Source: Bacillota bacterium
GTDB taxonomy: Bacteria; Bacillota; Clostridia; Acetivibrionales; DTU013
Length of the DNA stretch: 37,949 bases
Direction: 5' to 3'
Assembly: GCA_023411645.1 (NCBI GenBank)
Contig: JAEYON010000112.1
Span: 1-37,949, forward strand
Below the pieces are notes generated by a model. That model worked only from the letters and a program-made list of their open reading frames with translations, made no database searches and was not told the DNA's origin. Position numbers and translations under genes: made by a program. This document shows, in pieces, positions 1 to 7,651 of the stretch (positions are counted from its first letter, which is position 1; every line of letters starts with the position of its first letter).

Positions 1-796
1 TCATGCGGCTGATGAAACGGTTACGGAAGAAGAGATAAGAATGATGGTGGATGAGGGAAGCGAAAAAGGGGCAATTGACATTCAAGAAAAAGTATTGATT
101 CAGAATGTTTTTGAGTTCGATGATAAAACTGCAAGGGAGATCATGACGCATAGAACTGAGGTATCCTTACTCTGGTTGGACGAAAGTACCGAACAATGGG
201 ATAAAACAATAGTTGAAAGCAGGCATAATATTTATCCGGTCTGTGATGAAACAACCGACGACATCGTAGGCGTTCTAAGTTCAAAGGAATACTTCAGAAT
301 CAAGGACAAAACACGTGAAAATATACTTAAGCTTGCCGTAAAGCCTGCTTATTTTGTCCCAGAGTCCGTTCGCGCCGATATATTGTTCCGAAACATGAAG
401 AAAAGCCGCCAGCACTTTGCCATTGTTCTTGATGAATTCGGCGGAATGAATGGAATTGTCACAATGTATGATCTTCTGGAGGAGTTGGTCGGCGATCTTG
501 AGGATGATGTAACTGTTCCGGAAGAGCCTGTCTCCATTGAACGCGTCGACTCCCAGACCTGGAAGATTCGCGGCAGTGCTCCGTTGGGCGAGGTAGTCGG
601 GCAACTTGGTATTACATTGCCCGAGGATGATTACGATACCTTCGGAGGTTTTGTATTCGGCATACTTGGGTATATCCCCGATGACGGAAGTACTCCGGAA
701 ATAGATGGATACGGTCTTCATATAAAAGTTACTGAGATAAAAGAACATCAGATGGAAAAAGCTGTTGTCTGTCTCGATTCTGTGCATACAGAGTAA
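1..796 (+). CDS. CBS-domain protein of the CorC/HlyC hemolysin family (5' end outside window)
   Basis: The reading frame is open from base 2, so this is the C-terminal part of a longer gene; the first in-window ATG at 41 lies inside the conserved TEEEIRMMVDEG stretch and is not the start. What remains is the cytoplasmic half of the family: a pair of CBS motifs (around EIMTHRTEVSLLW and VPESVRADILFRNM) followed by the CorC_HlyC domain (from about RVDSQTWKIRGSAPLGEV, with DDYDTFGGFVFGILGYIP). Family members carry an N-terminal DUF21 membrane domain, which would lie upstream of the window. They are linked to Mg/Co efflux or tolerance; the exact ion is not shown by sequence. The stop at 794-796 is followed by a 163-bp gap with a separate promoter, so it is probably the last gene of its unit. 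Confidence 0.88.
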   Translation, partial: HAADETVTEEEIRMMVDEGSEKGAIDIQEKVLIQNVFEFDDKTAREIMTHRTEVSLLWLDESTEQWDKTIVESRHNIYPVCDETTDDIVGVLSSKEYFRIKDKTRENILKLAVKPAYFVPESVRADILFRNMKKSRQHFAIVLDEFGGMNGIVTMYDLLEELVGDLEDDVTVPEEPVSIERVDSQTWKIRGSAPLGEVVGQLGITLPEDDYDTFGGFVFGILGYIPDDGSTPEIDGYGLHIKVTEIKEHQMEKAVVCLDSVHTE

Positions 797-853
797 TTTT
801 AAGTTTTCCATTATTTAATAAATATGCACAAATTTTATCGGTGATATGATTGG

Positions 854-882
854 TTGTATTGCAAAAAGAAAAATAATATTAT
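854..882 (+). promoter_or_regulatory. putative sigma-A promoter for the diguanylate cyclase gene
   Basis: TTGTAT (854-859) and TATTAT (877-882) are separated by 17 bp and lie about 78 bp upstream of the ATG at 960. The ribosome binding site before 960 is weak. This is a sequence match only, in an AT-rich gap where chance matches are common. Confidence 0.4.
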
Positions 883-959
883 AGAATAAACATACCCTTG
901 AATGAGAGACTCATCTATGACAATAAAAGCTAAATAAAAGAGTGTAGGTCGATAGAACT

Positions 960-2063
960 ATGAAAGATCAGAAAGCTGGCTTAAATAGGGAATTTTCCCC
1001 ATTTTATCTGGTAATAGGCGGGATGGTTTTCGCTCACTTATTCTATATCTTCTTCTTTTATGTTGCTGGCAGTGTTTTTATGTCTGTTTTTAACATATTC
1101 AGCGTCGGATTTTATATAACCCTGTTCATTCTTTTTAATAAAAAGAAGAGCACAAAGGTACTTAATTACGTCATAATAGAAATCATAATACACGCTTTTT
1201 TTGCCATTCTCGTCACAGGGTTGAATAATGGCTTTGAATTTTTCTTTATATGTACGGCATTTGCCAGCCACCATTTAGTCAGGATCACGCATACCCGCCA
1301 GGTTACCGCATATTTTACGAATATAATTACCTTTGTACTGCTGCTCGGGTTAAGATTTCTTTCCGTACCAGCAAGTTTCTCGGCTATCAAGATTTTCCCT
1401 GAACAAAGCTATCTGAGTATCTTATATGTGTTCAACCTCCTAATTGCATTTATCATGATATTCCTCGTCCTGCTTATTTTCCTCAAGGAGGTAAAAAGTG
1501 ATGAGGAAAGACTAAAGCATCTGAATAACAGACTCACAGAACTGGCTAGCCATGATTCGCTGACGCAGTTGCTTAATAGAAGGGCAATGAAGACACGACT
1601 TGAGGCGGCACTCGATTTCAAAAAAAAGAGTAATGTAGAATTTGTAACAGCGATCGCCGATATCGATGATTTTAAGAAGATAAATGACTGCTACGGTCAT
1701 GATTGCGGAGATAAGGTCCTGAAAAAAGTAGTGCAGATCATAAAGGATAATGTCCGTGAGTCGGATTATATATCCCGCTGGGGTGGGGACGAAATTCTCA
1801 TTCTTTTCAATAGATCCTCTCTTGAAGGAGCATCAGTTTGTATTGAAAGGATCCATAAAGAAATTGCCAACTCGATTTTTTTATACAACAATGAAACGAT
1901 CAACCTGACAATTACAATCGGCGTATGTCCAAGTAAAGATTACTCTTATTATCAAGATATAATTCTGGAGGCAGACCGCAGACTCTACGACGGAAAGCAC
2001 AAGGGCAAAAATTGTGTCATATATGATGCTCCGCTTTCACATATACAGACATCTGAGTGCTAG
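960..2063 (+). CDS. membrane-bound diguanylate cyclase (GGDEF domain)
   Basis: Makes cyclic di-GMP from two GTP. The first ~185 residues are strongly hydrophobic with about six membrane segments and no recognisable named sensor domain. A short linker follows, and then a GGDEF domain beginning at HDSLTQLLNRRAMKTRL (about residue 198). The signature is GGDEI at residues 275-279; the last position is Ile instead of Phe, while the catalytic acidic residues are kept. An RxxD inhibitory site (R266-E-S-D269) is present five residues before the signature, so product inhibition is expected. There is no EAL or HD-GYP domain. The gene stands alone and converges on zwf; the two stop codons overlap at 2060-2063. 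The input signal is unknown. Confidence 0.9.
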   Translation: MKDQKAGLNREFSPFYLVIGGMVFAHLFYIFFFYVAGSVFMSVFNIFSVGFYITLFILFNKKKSTKVLNYVIIEIIIHAFFAILVTGLNNGFEFFFICTAFASHHLVRITHTRQVTAYFTNIITFVLLLGLRFLSVPASFSAIKIFPEQSYLSILYVFNLLIAFIMIFLVLLIFLKEVKSDEERLKHLNNRLTELASHDSLTQLLNRRAMKTRLEAALDFKKKSNVEFVTAIADIDDFKKINDCYGHDCGDKVLKKVVQIIKDNVRESDYISRWGGDEILILFNRSSLEGASVCIERIHKEIANSIFLYNNETINLTITIGVCPSKDYSYYQDIILEADRRLYDGKHKGKNCVIYDAPLSHIQTSEC

Positions 2064-3559
2064 ATATTCCACCATTGCCTGCCATCACGCAAAAGCAAAT
2101 CGAGAGCTTTGTCAGGACCCATCGACCCCGCTTCGTAATTAGGGAATTTGGGCCAAATTTCCTCCCTGTATCCAATGATTCTGTCCGCAAACATCCATGA
2201 AGCCTCAACCTCATCCCATCTTGAAAATAATGTGGAATCCCCCCTCAATATATCATAGATCAACCGTTCATACGCCTCAGGCGTGTTACCTTGGGAAGGA
2301 CTTATATGACTGGAGTCCATCTTTGTTGAAACAATACCATTATGTGTACTGAAATCCTTTGTATTAAACTGGAAAAACACGCCGACCGTTGGTTGTATCC
2401 GAATAACCAATAGGTTGGGTTCCTGAATGTTTTTATCCTGGAAATACAGGATGTTCGGCAGGGATTTAAACTGTATGACAATCTCAGCCGATCTGTCTGC
2501 CAGACGCTTTCCTGTCCTGATATAAAACGGTGTCCCCGCCCATCTGAAGTTGTTGATGTGCAATTTCAGTGCAACAAACGTCTCTGTTCTGGAATTGGCG
2601 GGCACTCTGTCCTCTTCCCTGTAGGCAGGAACCGGCAATCCGTCTATTGTGCCCCTGTCATACTGGCCAAACACCACATTGTTCTTGAGCCTCTCAGGAG
2701 TAAATTCTTCTATTGCTTGAATGACCTTTAACTTCTCAGTCCTGATGGCATCAGTATTCAGGTTCACCGGCGGCTCCATGGCCACCAGTGACAGGATTTG
2801 CATGATGTGATTCTGCACCATGTCCCGCACTGCGCCTGAATGCTCATAATATCCGCCCCTGGTACCAACCCCGTATTGCTCTGTCAGTGAGATTTGAACA
2901 TGATCTATATATTTATTGCTCCACATAGACCAGAAGATGGAATTGCAAAACCGCAACACCATGATATTCTGTATCATTTCCTTTCCAAGGTAATGATCAA
3001 TCCTGTATATGCTTTTTTCATTAAAAACCTCAAGGAGCTTGCTATTTAGTTCTCTTGCCGTCTTCAGATCCTTTCCGAAAGGCTTTTCAATAACCAGCCG
3101 ATTCCAAGCACCGTTTTTTTGAGCAAGTCCGCTGACATGCAGACCATGCACTATTGTTTCAAAAAACTCCGGTGCGACAGCCAGGTAAAAAATACAGTTA
3201 CCGTTTGTATGTGATTTACTGTTAAGCGTCTCCAGAAAATCCCTAAGTCCGCCATAGTCGTTTTCACGGGTAAAATCAAACTGATAATAGTAAATAAGCT
3301 CTCTTAGCCTTGACCAGTGTTCTTCATTAATCGTATTACGGGAATACTTTTGAAGTGATTCATATACCCCATTTCTGTACTGCTCTTGATTTATCTCCCT
3401 GCGTCCAACGGAAACGACCGCAAAGCATTGCGGCATTAATTTGTCGTATACCAGGTTATATAACGCAGGCATCAGCTTTCGATGCGTCAGATCACCGGTT
3501 CCTCCAAAAATCACCATAATTGCTGACGGCCCAGTGATATCACAATTTATTTGTTCCAT
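2060..3559 (-). CDS. zwf: glucose-6-phosphate 1-dehydrogenase
   Basis: Oxidises glucose 6-phosphate to 6-phosphogluconolactone with NAD(P)+, the first step of the oxidative pentose phosphate pathway. The N-terminal nucleotide-binding loop GGTGDLTHRKLMPALY and the active-site signature RIDHYLGKE (His at about residue 189) are intact. Other family blocks are present: VIEKPFGKD, QNHIMQ, and FYIRTGKRL. At 499 residues it is full length. The ATG at 3559 is preceded by a G-rich ribosome binding site (GGGGGA). No gnd or pgl is nearby, so the gene is a monocistron here. It ends inside the last codon of the convergent diguanylate cyclase gene, which leaves no room for a terminator between them. Confidence 0.95.
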   Translation of the reverse strand: MEQINCDITGPSAIMVIFGGTGDLTHRKLMPALYNLVYDKLMPQCFAVVSVGRREINQEQYRNGVYESLQKYSRNTINEEHWSRLRELIYYYQFDFTRENDYGGLRDFLETLNSKSHTNGNCIFYLAVAPEFFETIVHGLHVSGLAQKNGAWNRLVIEKPFGKDLKTARELNSKLLEVFNEKSIYRIDHYLGKEMIQNIMVLRFCNSIFWSMWSNKYIDHVQISLTEQYGVGTRGGYYEHSGAVRDMVQNHIMQILSLVAMEPPVNLNTDAIRTEKLKVIQAIEEFTPERLKNNVVFGQYDRGTIDGLPVPAYREEDRVPANSRTETFVALKLHINNFRWAGTPFYIRTGKRLADRSAEIVIQFKSLPNILYFQDKNIQEPNLLVIRIQPTVGVFFQFNTKDFSTHNGIVSTKMDSSHISPSQGNTPEAYERLIYDILRGDSTLFSRWDEVEASWMFADRIIGYREEIWPKFPNYEAGSMGPDKALDLLLRDGRQWWNI

Positions 3560-3886
3560 AGATATTCCCCCATAATCTGCAGCTCGATACTATAATGTAC
3601 GATCGTGACTTTATTTTACCCGTGTTAGTTGTGTGAGAAACCTCAGGCAAGACTTCTAACAAATTCTCAATGGGTTGTTCATCATTAATGACTAAAATGT
3701 TTGTTCCCAAAGCTGCATCTTAATTCTGTTGAGCATATATTCCCATATAGATTGTACCACAAAGCGAAGGACATTATATTGATTCATCCTTAATTTATTC
3801 TTAAGACTTTACTAAAACAAGAAAAATTTCAGGACATTGACGAATGGATTCGTATAATTTAATATATATAGTGACAGGAGAAAAAA
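3560..3886. other. intergenic region between zwf and ytvI
   Basis: This 327-bp AT-rich stretch separates two divergent genes and must hold both start regions. I see a convincing promoter only for ytvI. On the zwf side there is a TATAGT-like -10 about 30 bp upstream of its ATG but no good -35. I see no open reading frame with a ribosome binding site and no strong hairpin. Confidence 0.5.
3837..3865 (+). promoter_or_regulatory. putative sigma-A promoter for ytvI
   Basis: TTGACG (3837-3842), 17-bp spacer, TAATAT (3860-3865), placing transcription start about 15 bp before the ribosome binding site AGGAG and ATG 3887. ytvI is sporulation-linked in Bacillus, but this looks like a vegetative promoter rather than a sigma-E one. 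Confidence 0.5.
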
Positions 3887-5041
3887 ATGAGTCTAAAATT
3901 AAAAAATAATCAGAAAAGAATTCTATTATTTGCATTTGTGGTAGTATCAGTTGTTGCTGGCGTTTTTATAGTCTTTCGGCTGGCGTTTTTTTTGCTTCCG
4001 TTTTTGATTGCCTTTGCACTATCCTCTCTCATGGAACCGGTAATCAGATTTTTCACAAATAAGCTTCATATCAGCAGAAAAATTGTCGCACCCGTTATAT
4101 TACTGCTTCTGCTGGCGATAATCGCTCTGTTGTCGGTTTTAGGGGTACTCAGGCTTATCGATGAAATAAAGAATCTTATTACTGCCGCCCCCGGGTTTTT
4201 ATCAAGCCTTTACACACAGATCACAGAACTGATGACCAGAGGCTCGGAGTATATTGAATGGTTGCCTGAAGAAATAACAGCCAATCTTGGCAGCGTCATC
4301 TCCAACCTTTCAAACACCATCACCAATTTTGGAAAAACTATCGTGAAAGGTGCTTTTGTAACTGCCATATCCTTGCCTGAAGCTATAATATTTACAATTA
4401 TTACTACGCTAGCAACCTTTTTCATGCTCAAGGACAGGCATTTTATCGCTTCGACATTGCGCCATCAGTTGCCCGAGAACTGGATGAGCCGCCTCCTTAC
4501 AATTAAAAATGATTTGTTCTCAGCAATATTCGGTTACCTGAGGGCTGCCATGATACTGATGGTGATTACCTTTACAGAGTTATTGATCGGTCTGAGCATT
4601 ATAGGTGTCGAATATGCCCTGCTGCTTGCCGTCCTAATCGCTGTCATTGATGCGCTTCCGGTGCTTGGAGCAGGAGGCGTTCTAATTCCATGGTCCCTAT
4701 ACTCCTTTTTGACCGGGGATATCAGAATGGGCGTCTCAATTCTGATCCTGTATGTAGTCGTCCTGGTAATTCGCCAAACGGTCGAACCAAAGGTAGTCGG
4801 TCATCAAATCGGTGTCTATCCTTTACTTACACTCCTGGCCATGTATACCGGTCTGAAGCTGATCGGGTTTGCCGGTTTAATTATCGGCCCAATTACCTTT
4901 ATACTGATCCGCAATATTTTGATCACGATCTACAAAAACAAGCCCATCAAAGAAATTCTCAGTCCTTCTTCCTCATATAATTCAATTGCGGAAGAAAAAC
5001 CGGACGTTGTTGAAGAAAAGCCAGTCGTTACTGATGAATAG
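3887..5041 (+). CDS. ytvI: YtvI-type sporulation integral membrane protein (AI-2E transporter/PerM family)
   Basis: Polytopic membrane protein of 384 residues in the DUF20/AI-2E transporter family, with about seven to eight membrane segments. The C-terminal block DALPVLGAGGVLIPWSLY, followed by RQTVEPKVVGHQIG and LIGFAGLIIGP, is typical of the Firmicute YtvI subgroup, which is tied to sporulation; its transported substrate is not established. The last ~25 residues form a charged tail with repeated EEKP motifs. A clear AGGAG ribosome binding site precedes ATG 3887. Transcribed alone and ended by a bidirectional terminator shared with hppA. Generic AI-2E export is the alternative reading; the subgroup call rests on remembered motif similarity. 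Confidence 0.8.
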   Translation: MSLKLKNNQKRILLFAFVVVSVVAGVFIVFRLAFFLLPFLIAFALSSLMEPVIRFFTNKLHISRKIVAPVILLLLLAIIALLSVLGVLRLIDEIKNLITAAPGFLSSLYTQITELMTRGSEYIEWLPEEITANLGSVISNLSNTITNFGKTIVKGAFVTAISLPEAIIFTIITTLATFFMLKDRHFIASTLRHQLPENWMSRLLTIKNDLFSAIFGYLRAAMILMVITFTELLIGLSIIGVEYALLLAVLIAVIDALPVLGAGGVLIPWSLYSFLTGDIRMGVSILILYVVVLVIRQTVEPKVVGHQIGVYPLLTLLAMYTGLKLIGFAGLIIGPITFILIRNILITIYKNKPIKEILSPSSSYNSIAEEKPDVVEEKPVVTDE

Positions 5042-5097
5042 TAGACACGCTTGAAGAAGCCTGACAATGCTGAAAAAAAGCCACAAGGAGAAATAAC

Positions 5098-5131
5098 AAA
5101 GGACGGTCCAAGAAATCTTGAGCCGTCCTTT
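5098..5131. terminator. bidirectional terminator between ytvI and hppA
   Basis: AAAGGACGG (5098-5106) pairs with CCGTCCTTT (5123-5131), and the inner CAAGA/TCTTG also pairs, leaving a two-base loop and one C-A mismatch. The stem has A and T tracts on its two outer sides, so it can stop transcription from both convergent genes. Confidence 0.85.
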
Positions 5132-5165
5132 TGTATATGCTATATCGCAATGCGTTTCTTTAAGC

Positions 5166-7244
5166 TTATCTAAACAATGAAACTGATGCAAACACTCCAG
5201 CTGTGAGGGATGCAACCAGCGAAACAACAGTGATCTGCGTATTGATTGACGGCCCTGCGGTATCCTTAAACGGGTCGCCTACGGTGTCGCCAACAACGGC
5301 AGCTTTGTGAGCATCAGAGCCTTTGCCGCCTTCATTGCCGGCTTCAACGTACTTCTTTGCATTATCCCAGGTTCCACCTGAATTACCCATTAATAGGGCC
5401 AGGAGCAAACCGCTCATGATATTACCGGTAATAAAACCACCTATAGCTCTGACACCACCTATGGCACCTACCAAAAGTGTTGCTATTATTGCCACAAGCC
5501 CTGCAGGAATCAGTTCGCGAAGCGCTCCCTTTGTTGCAATGTCAATACAGCGGTCGTATTCGGGGACAACGCCCTTCTTCCCTTCCTTCAGACCGGGAAT
5601 TTCATCAAACTGACGATGGATCTCACCGATCATTCTTTGAGCATTACGGTCAACGCCCATTATCAGCATCGCAGAGAAAATAGCTGGGATCGAAACACCA
5701 ATTATCATTCCGAAAAACACCAGCGGATTCATAATGTCAAAGCTGTTGATCAGTTCCATGCCCTTTTCAGCTAACGCATCATTTGCTTCTGACATGTATG
5801 CGCCTAAAAGAGCAATAACGGTTAAGCCTGCAGCACCTACTGCAAACCCCTTAGTGATAGCCTTTACGGTGTTGCCTGCACTGTCCAGTTCATCCGTAAT
5901 TCTCAATGCTTCATCGCCAAGGTCGCCCATCTCAACTAGCCCTCTTGCATTATCAACAATTGGTCCGTATGCGTCATTAGAAATAATCATTCCAACAATA
6001 GAAAGCATTCCTATCGCTGCCATTGATATTCCAAAAAGCGCATCAGTTTTGGTATTCGGGTCAATACCGTCACAAATAATAAATGAAGCTACTGAGGAGA
6101 TCGCTATTCCGAAAAGTGCCGGGAAGGAGCTGATCAGTCCATAGCTAAAGCCTGAAAGGATCGTAAATGCCGGCCCAGACTTGGAAGCTTTTGCCACCAT
6201 TTGAACAGGTTTCTTGGTATCATTTGTGAAGTAATCGGAAGCAATACCGATGACTGTACCTACAAGAAGCCCTATGAATGTTGCGCTCCAATAGCGCCAG
6301 TTGAAATTAAAGATAAATGTTGCTCCGGCAGTAAGAACAGCAAAGAGTGCTGTAGTAATATACGTGCATTTATTCAGGGCGCTGCTTGGATTTCCATTTT
6401 TCCCAATACGTCCAAATATCAGACCAACGATTGAAGAAAGCAGTCCTAATGAAGCATAGCAGAAAATCATGTTTGTATTGATGCCCATGCCGCCGTCCAG
6501 CGCCATGCCTAATACAAGCGCTGCAGACATGGCAGCAACGTTTGAATCAAACAGGTCGGCGCCCATACCGGCAACATCGCCAACATTATCACCAACGTTG
6601 TCGGCAATAACCGCCGGATTGCGCGGGTCATCCTCAGGAATACCGAGTTCGACCTTACCTACAAGGTCTGCGCTGACATCTGCTGTCTTTGTAAATATTC
6701 CTCCGCCAGCTTTTGCAAAAAGAGCCAAAGATGAAGCACCAAAGCTGAAGCCAAGCACAGAGGTTGCATCACCAGTCAGCATGAGTATTGCAGTAACTCC
6801 TAAAAGACTGGAGCCGACAACGGCCATACCCATAACAGCACCGCCTCTAAATCCCGACATAAACGAAAGGTTCATGCTGGTCTTAGCCGCTTCCGCACTC
6901 TTGACATTAGCAATCGTTGCGACAAAAATACCAATTTTGCCGGCCAATGCGGATAAAGCAGAACCCACAATGTAAGCGATCGCCATCATAATGTTTCTTG
7001 AAATATCGCCATTCCAAATTGGCTTTGGTAGAAAGAGTATTATAAGCACCGTCACTACTGCAACAAAAACCGCAAGAATTTTGTATTCCCTGCCAAGAAA
7101 GGTGTTCGCACCCTTTTGGATCAAATCGCCAATTCTTGCGACCTCAGCGTTAGAGGAAGGTTGAGATTTTACCCAGGTATACAGCCATGCTGCTATACCA
7201 AAGGCAAGAAATGAGACTAGAATTGCTACTACTGGCCAGTTCAT
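5166..7244 (-). CDS. hppA: membrane-bound proton-translocating pyrophosphatase, K+-independent type
   Basis: Integral membrane pyrophosphatase (692 residues, about 16 membrane segments) that couples PPi hydrolysis to ion pumping. The PPi/Mg-binding blocks are intact: DVSADLVGKVE, the DNVGDNVGDVAGMGADLF loop, and near the C terminus GDTVGDPFKDTAGPS. The residue pair that sets potassium dependence reads GNTVKAITKG, with Lys at 461 and Thr at 464. In characterised enzymes Lys here marks the K+-independent H+ pumps, whereas Na+ pumps and K+-dependent enzymes have Ala. So I infer an H+ pump. The ATG at 7244 has a G-rich ribosome binding site (AGGGGG). Single gene, divergent from the permease at 7652. 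Confidence 0.95.
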   Translation of the reverse strand: MNWPVVAILVSFLAFGIAAWLYTWVKSQPSSNAEVARIGDLIQKGANTFLGREYKILAVFVAVVTVLIILFLPKPIWNGDISRNIMMAIAYIVGSALSALAGKIGIFVATIANVKSAEAAKTSMNLSFMSGFRGGAVMGMAVVGSSLLGVTAILMLTGDATSVLGFSFGASSLALFAKAGGGIFTKTADVSADLVGKVELGIPEDDPRNPAVIADNVGDNVGDVAGMGADLFDSNVAAMSAALVLGMALDGGMGINTNMIFCYASLGLLSSIVGLIFGRIGKNGNPSSALNKCTYITTALFAVLTAGATFIFNFNWRYWSATFIGLLVGTVIGIASDYFTNDTKKPVQMVAKASKSGPAFTILSGFSYGLISSFPALFGIAISSVASFIICDGIDPNTKTDALFGISMAAIGMLSIVGMIISNDAYGPIVDNARGLVEMGDLGDEALRITDELDSAGNTVKAITKGFAVGAAGLTVIALLGAYMSEANDALAEKGMELINSFDIMNPLVFFGMIIGVSIPAIFSAMLIMGVDRNAQRMIGEIHRQFDEIPGLKEGKKGVVPEYDRCIDIATKGALRELIPAGLVAIIATLLVGAIGGVRAIGGFITGNIMSGLLLALLMGNSGGTWDNAKKYVEAGNEGGKGSDAHKAAVVGDTVGDPFKDTAGPSINTQITVVSLVASLTAGVFASVSLFR

Positions 7245-7350
7245 TAAAACGCCCCCTAAATAATTATTATGTGGTTATATATTGTAAGGATTAAAGACAA
7301 AAAAATATTTTCTATTTATTTTTGTCAATAACACAATTTTCACCGATTAC

Positions 7351-7379
7351 ATTATAATCATATAGTCTGATTAATGCAA
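7351..7379 (-). promoter_or_regulatory. putative sigma-A promoter for hppA
   Basis: On the minus strand TTGCAT (7374-7379), 17-bp spacer, TATAAT (7351-7356). It predicts a 5' untranslated leader of about 100 bases before ATG 7244. A second TTGACA lies at 7323-7328, with a poor -10 behind it. Confidence 0.55.
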
Positions 7380-7445
7380 ATAAAATATCCGAAAATTATT
7401 CAAAATTATTCAAAGAAATTTTGGTAATTTTTTTGTTCTTTGATA

Positions 7446-7474
7446 TTGAAAAGCGAGTTGCCTAATGATATAAT
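7446..7474 (+). promoter_or_regulatory. strong sigma-A promoter for the NCS2 permease leader
   Basis: TTGAAA (7446-7451), 17-bp spacer, perfect TATAAT (7469-7474). The predicted start near 7481 leaves a ~170-base leader before ATG 7652 that includes the structured element at 7502-7612. Confidence 0.75.
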
Positions 7475-7480
7475 GTCGAA

Positions 7481-7612
7481 AAAAAGGAATGTCTTTAAGT
7501 TCGGTACAGAGATGCCGACAAGATTCCATATTATAGCGTTAGCCGTTTTGGCTCCGCTTTAAAATGAAGCAATCAACAATCTTGTCTGCGTACCGTGGGC
7601 AGGATTTTTTTT
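7481..7612 (+). promoter_or_regulatory. structured 5' leader with candidate antiterminator/terminator switch upstream of the permease
   Basis: The leader has two perfect long-range pairings: CGGTAC (7502-7507) with GTACCG (7590-7595), and GACAAGATT (7517-7525) with AATCTTGTC (7578-7586). They enclose a hairpin (AGCG/CGCT plus AGCC/GGCT near 7535-7558) and an unpaired A-rich segment. The 3' strand of the closing stem can alternatively form a terminator: AATC (7578-7581) with GATT (7603-7606) and CTGC (7586-7589) with GCAG (7599-7602), running into eight T at 7605-7612. The two folds exclude each other, as in riboswitches or protein-dependent attenuators. I cannot match it to a known class: the PyrR loop and the purine riboswitch core are absent. 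The ligand is unknown. Confidence 0.6.
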
Positions 7613-7651
7613 AAGCGTTTTCCTAATTCATACTAACAAGGAGGATTTGTT

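Larger units (their letters stand above)
7245..7651. other. divergent control region between hppA and the NCS2 permease
   Basis: This 407-bp non-coding region holds a promoter for hppA (7351-7379, minus), a promoter for the permease (7446-7474, plus) and a structured permease leader (about 7481-7612). The rest is AT-rich without features I can support. Confidence 0.7.

Noticed and set aside
281..811. 176-codon open frame on the minus strand
   Set aside because: It lies antisense to the well-conserved CBS/CorC gene, has no family features and no good ribosome binding site.
6469..6975. 168-codon open frame on the plus strand
   Set aside because: Antisense shadow of hppA, whose biased codons keep the opposite frame open; no domain recognised.
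5166..7244. Na+-pumping pyrophosphatase
   Set aside because: The Lys461/Thr464 pair is that of K+-independent H+ pumps; Na+ pumps are K+-dependent with Ala at this position.
7481..7612. Purine, ZTP (pfl) or PyrR-type element in the permease leader
   Set aside because: The purine three-way core and PyrR loop are absent. A CCG-TGGGCA-like string near the end recalls the ZTP riboswitch, but its required 5' part is missing.
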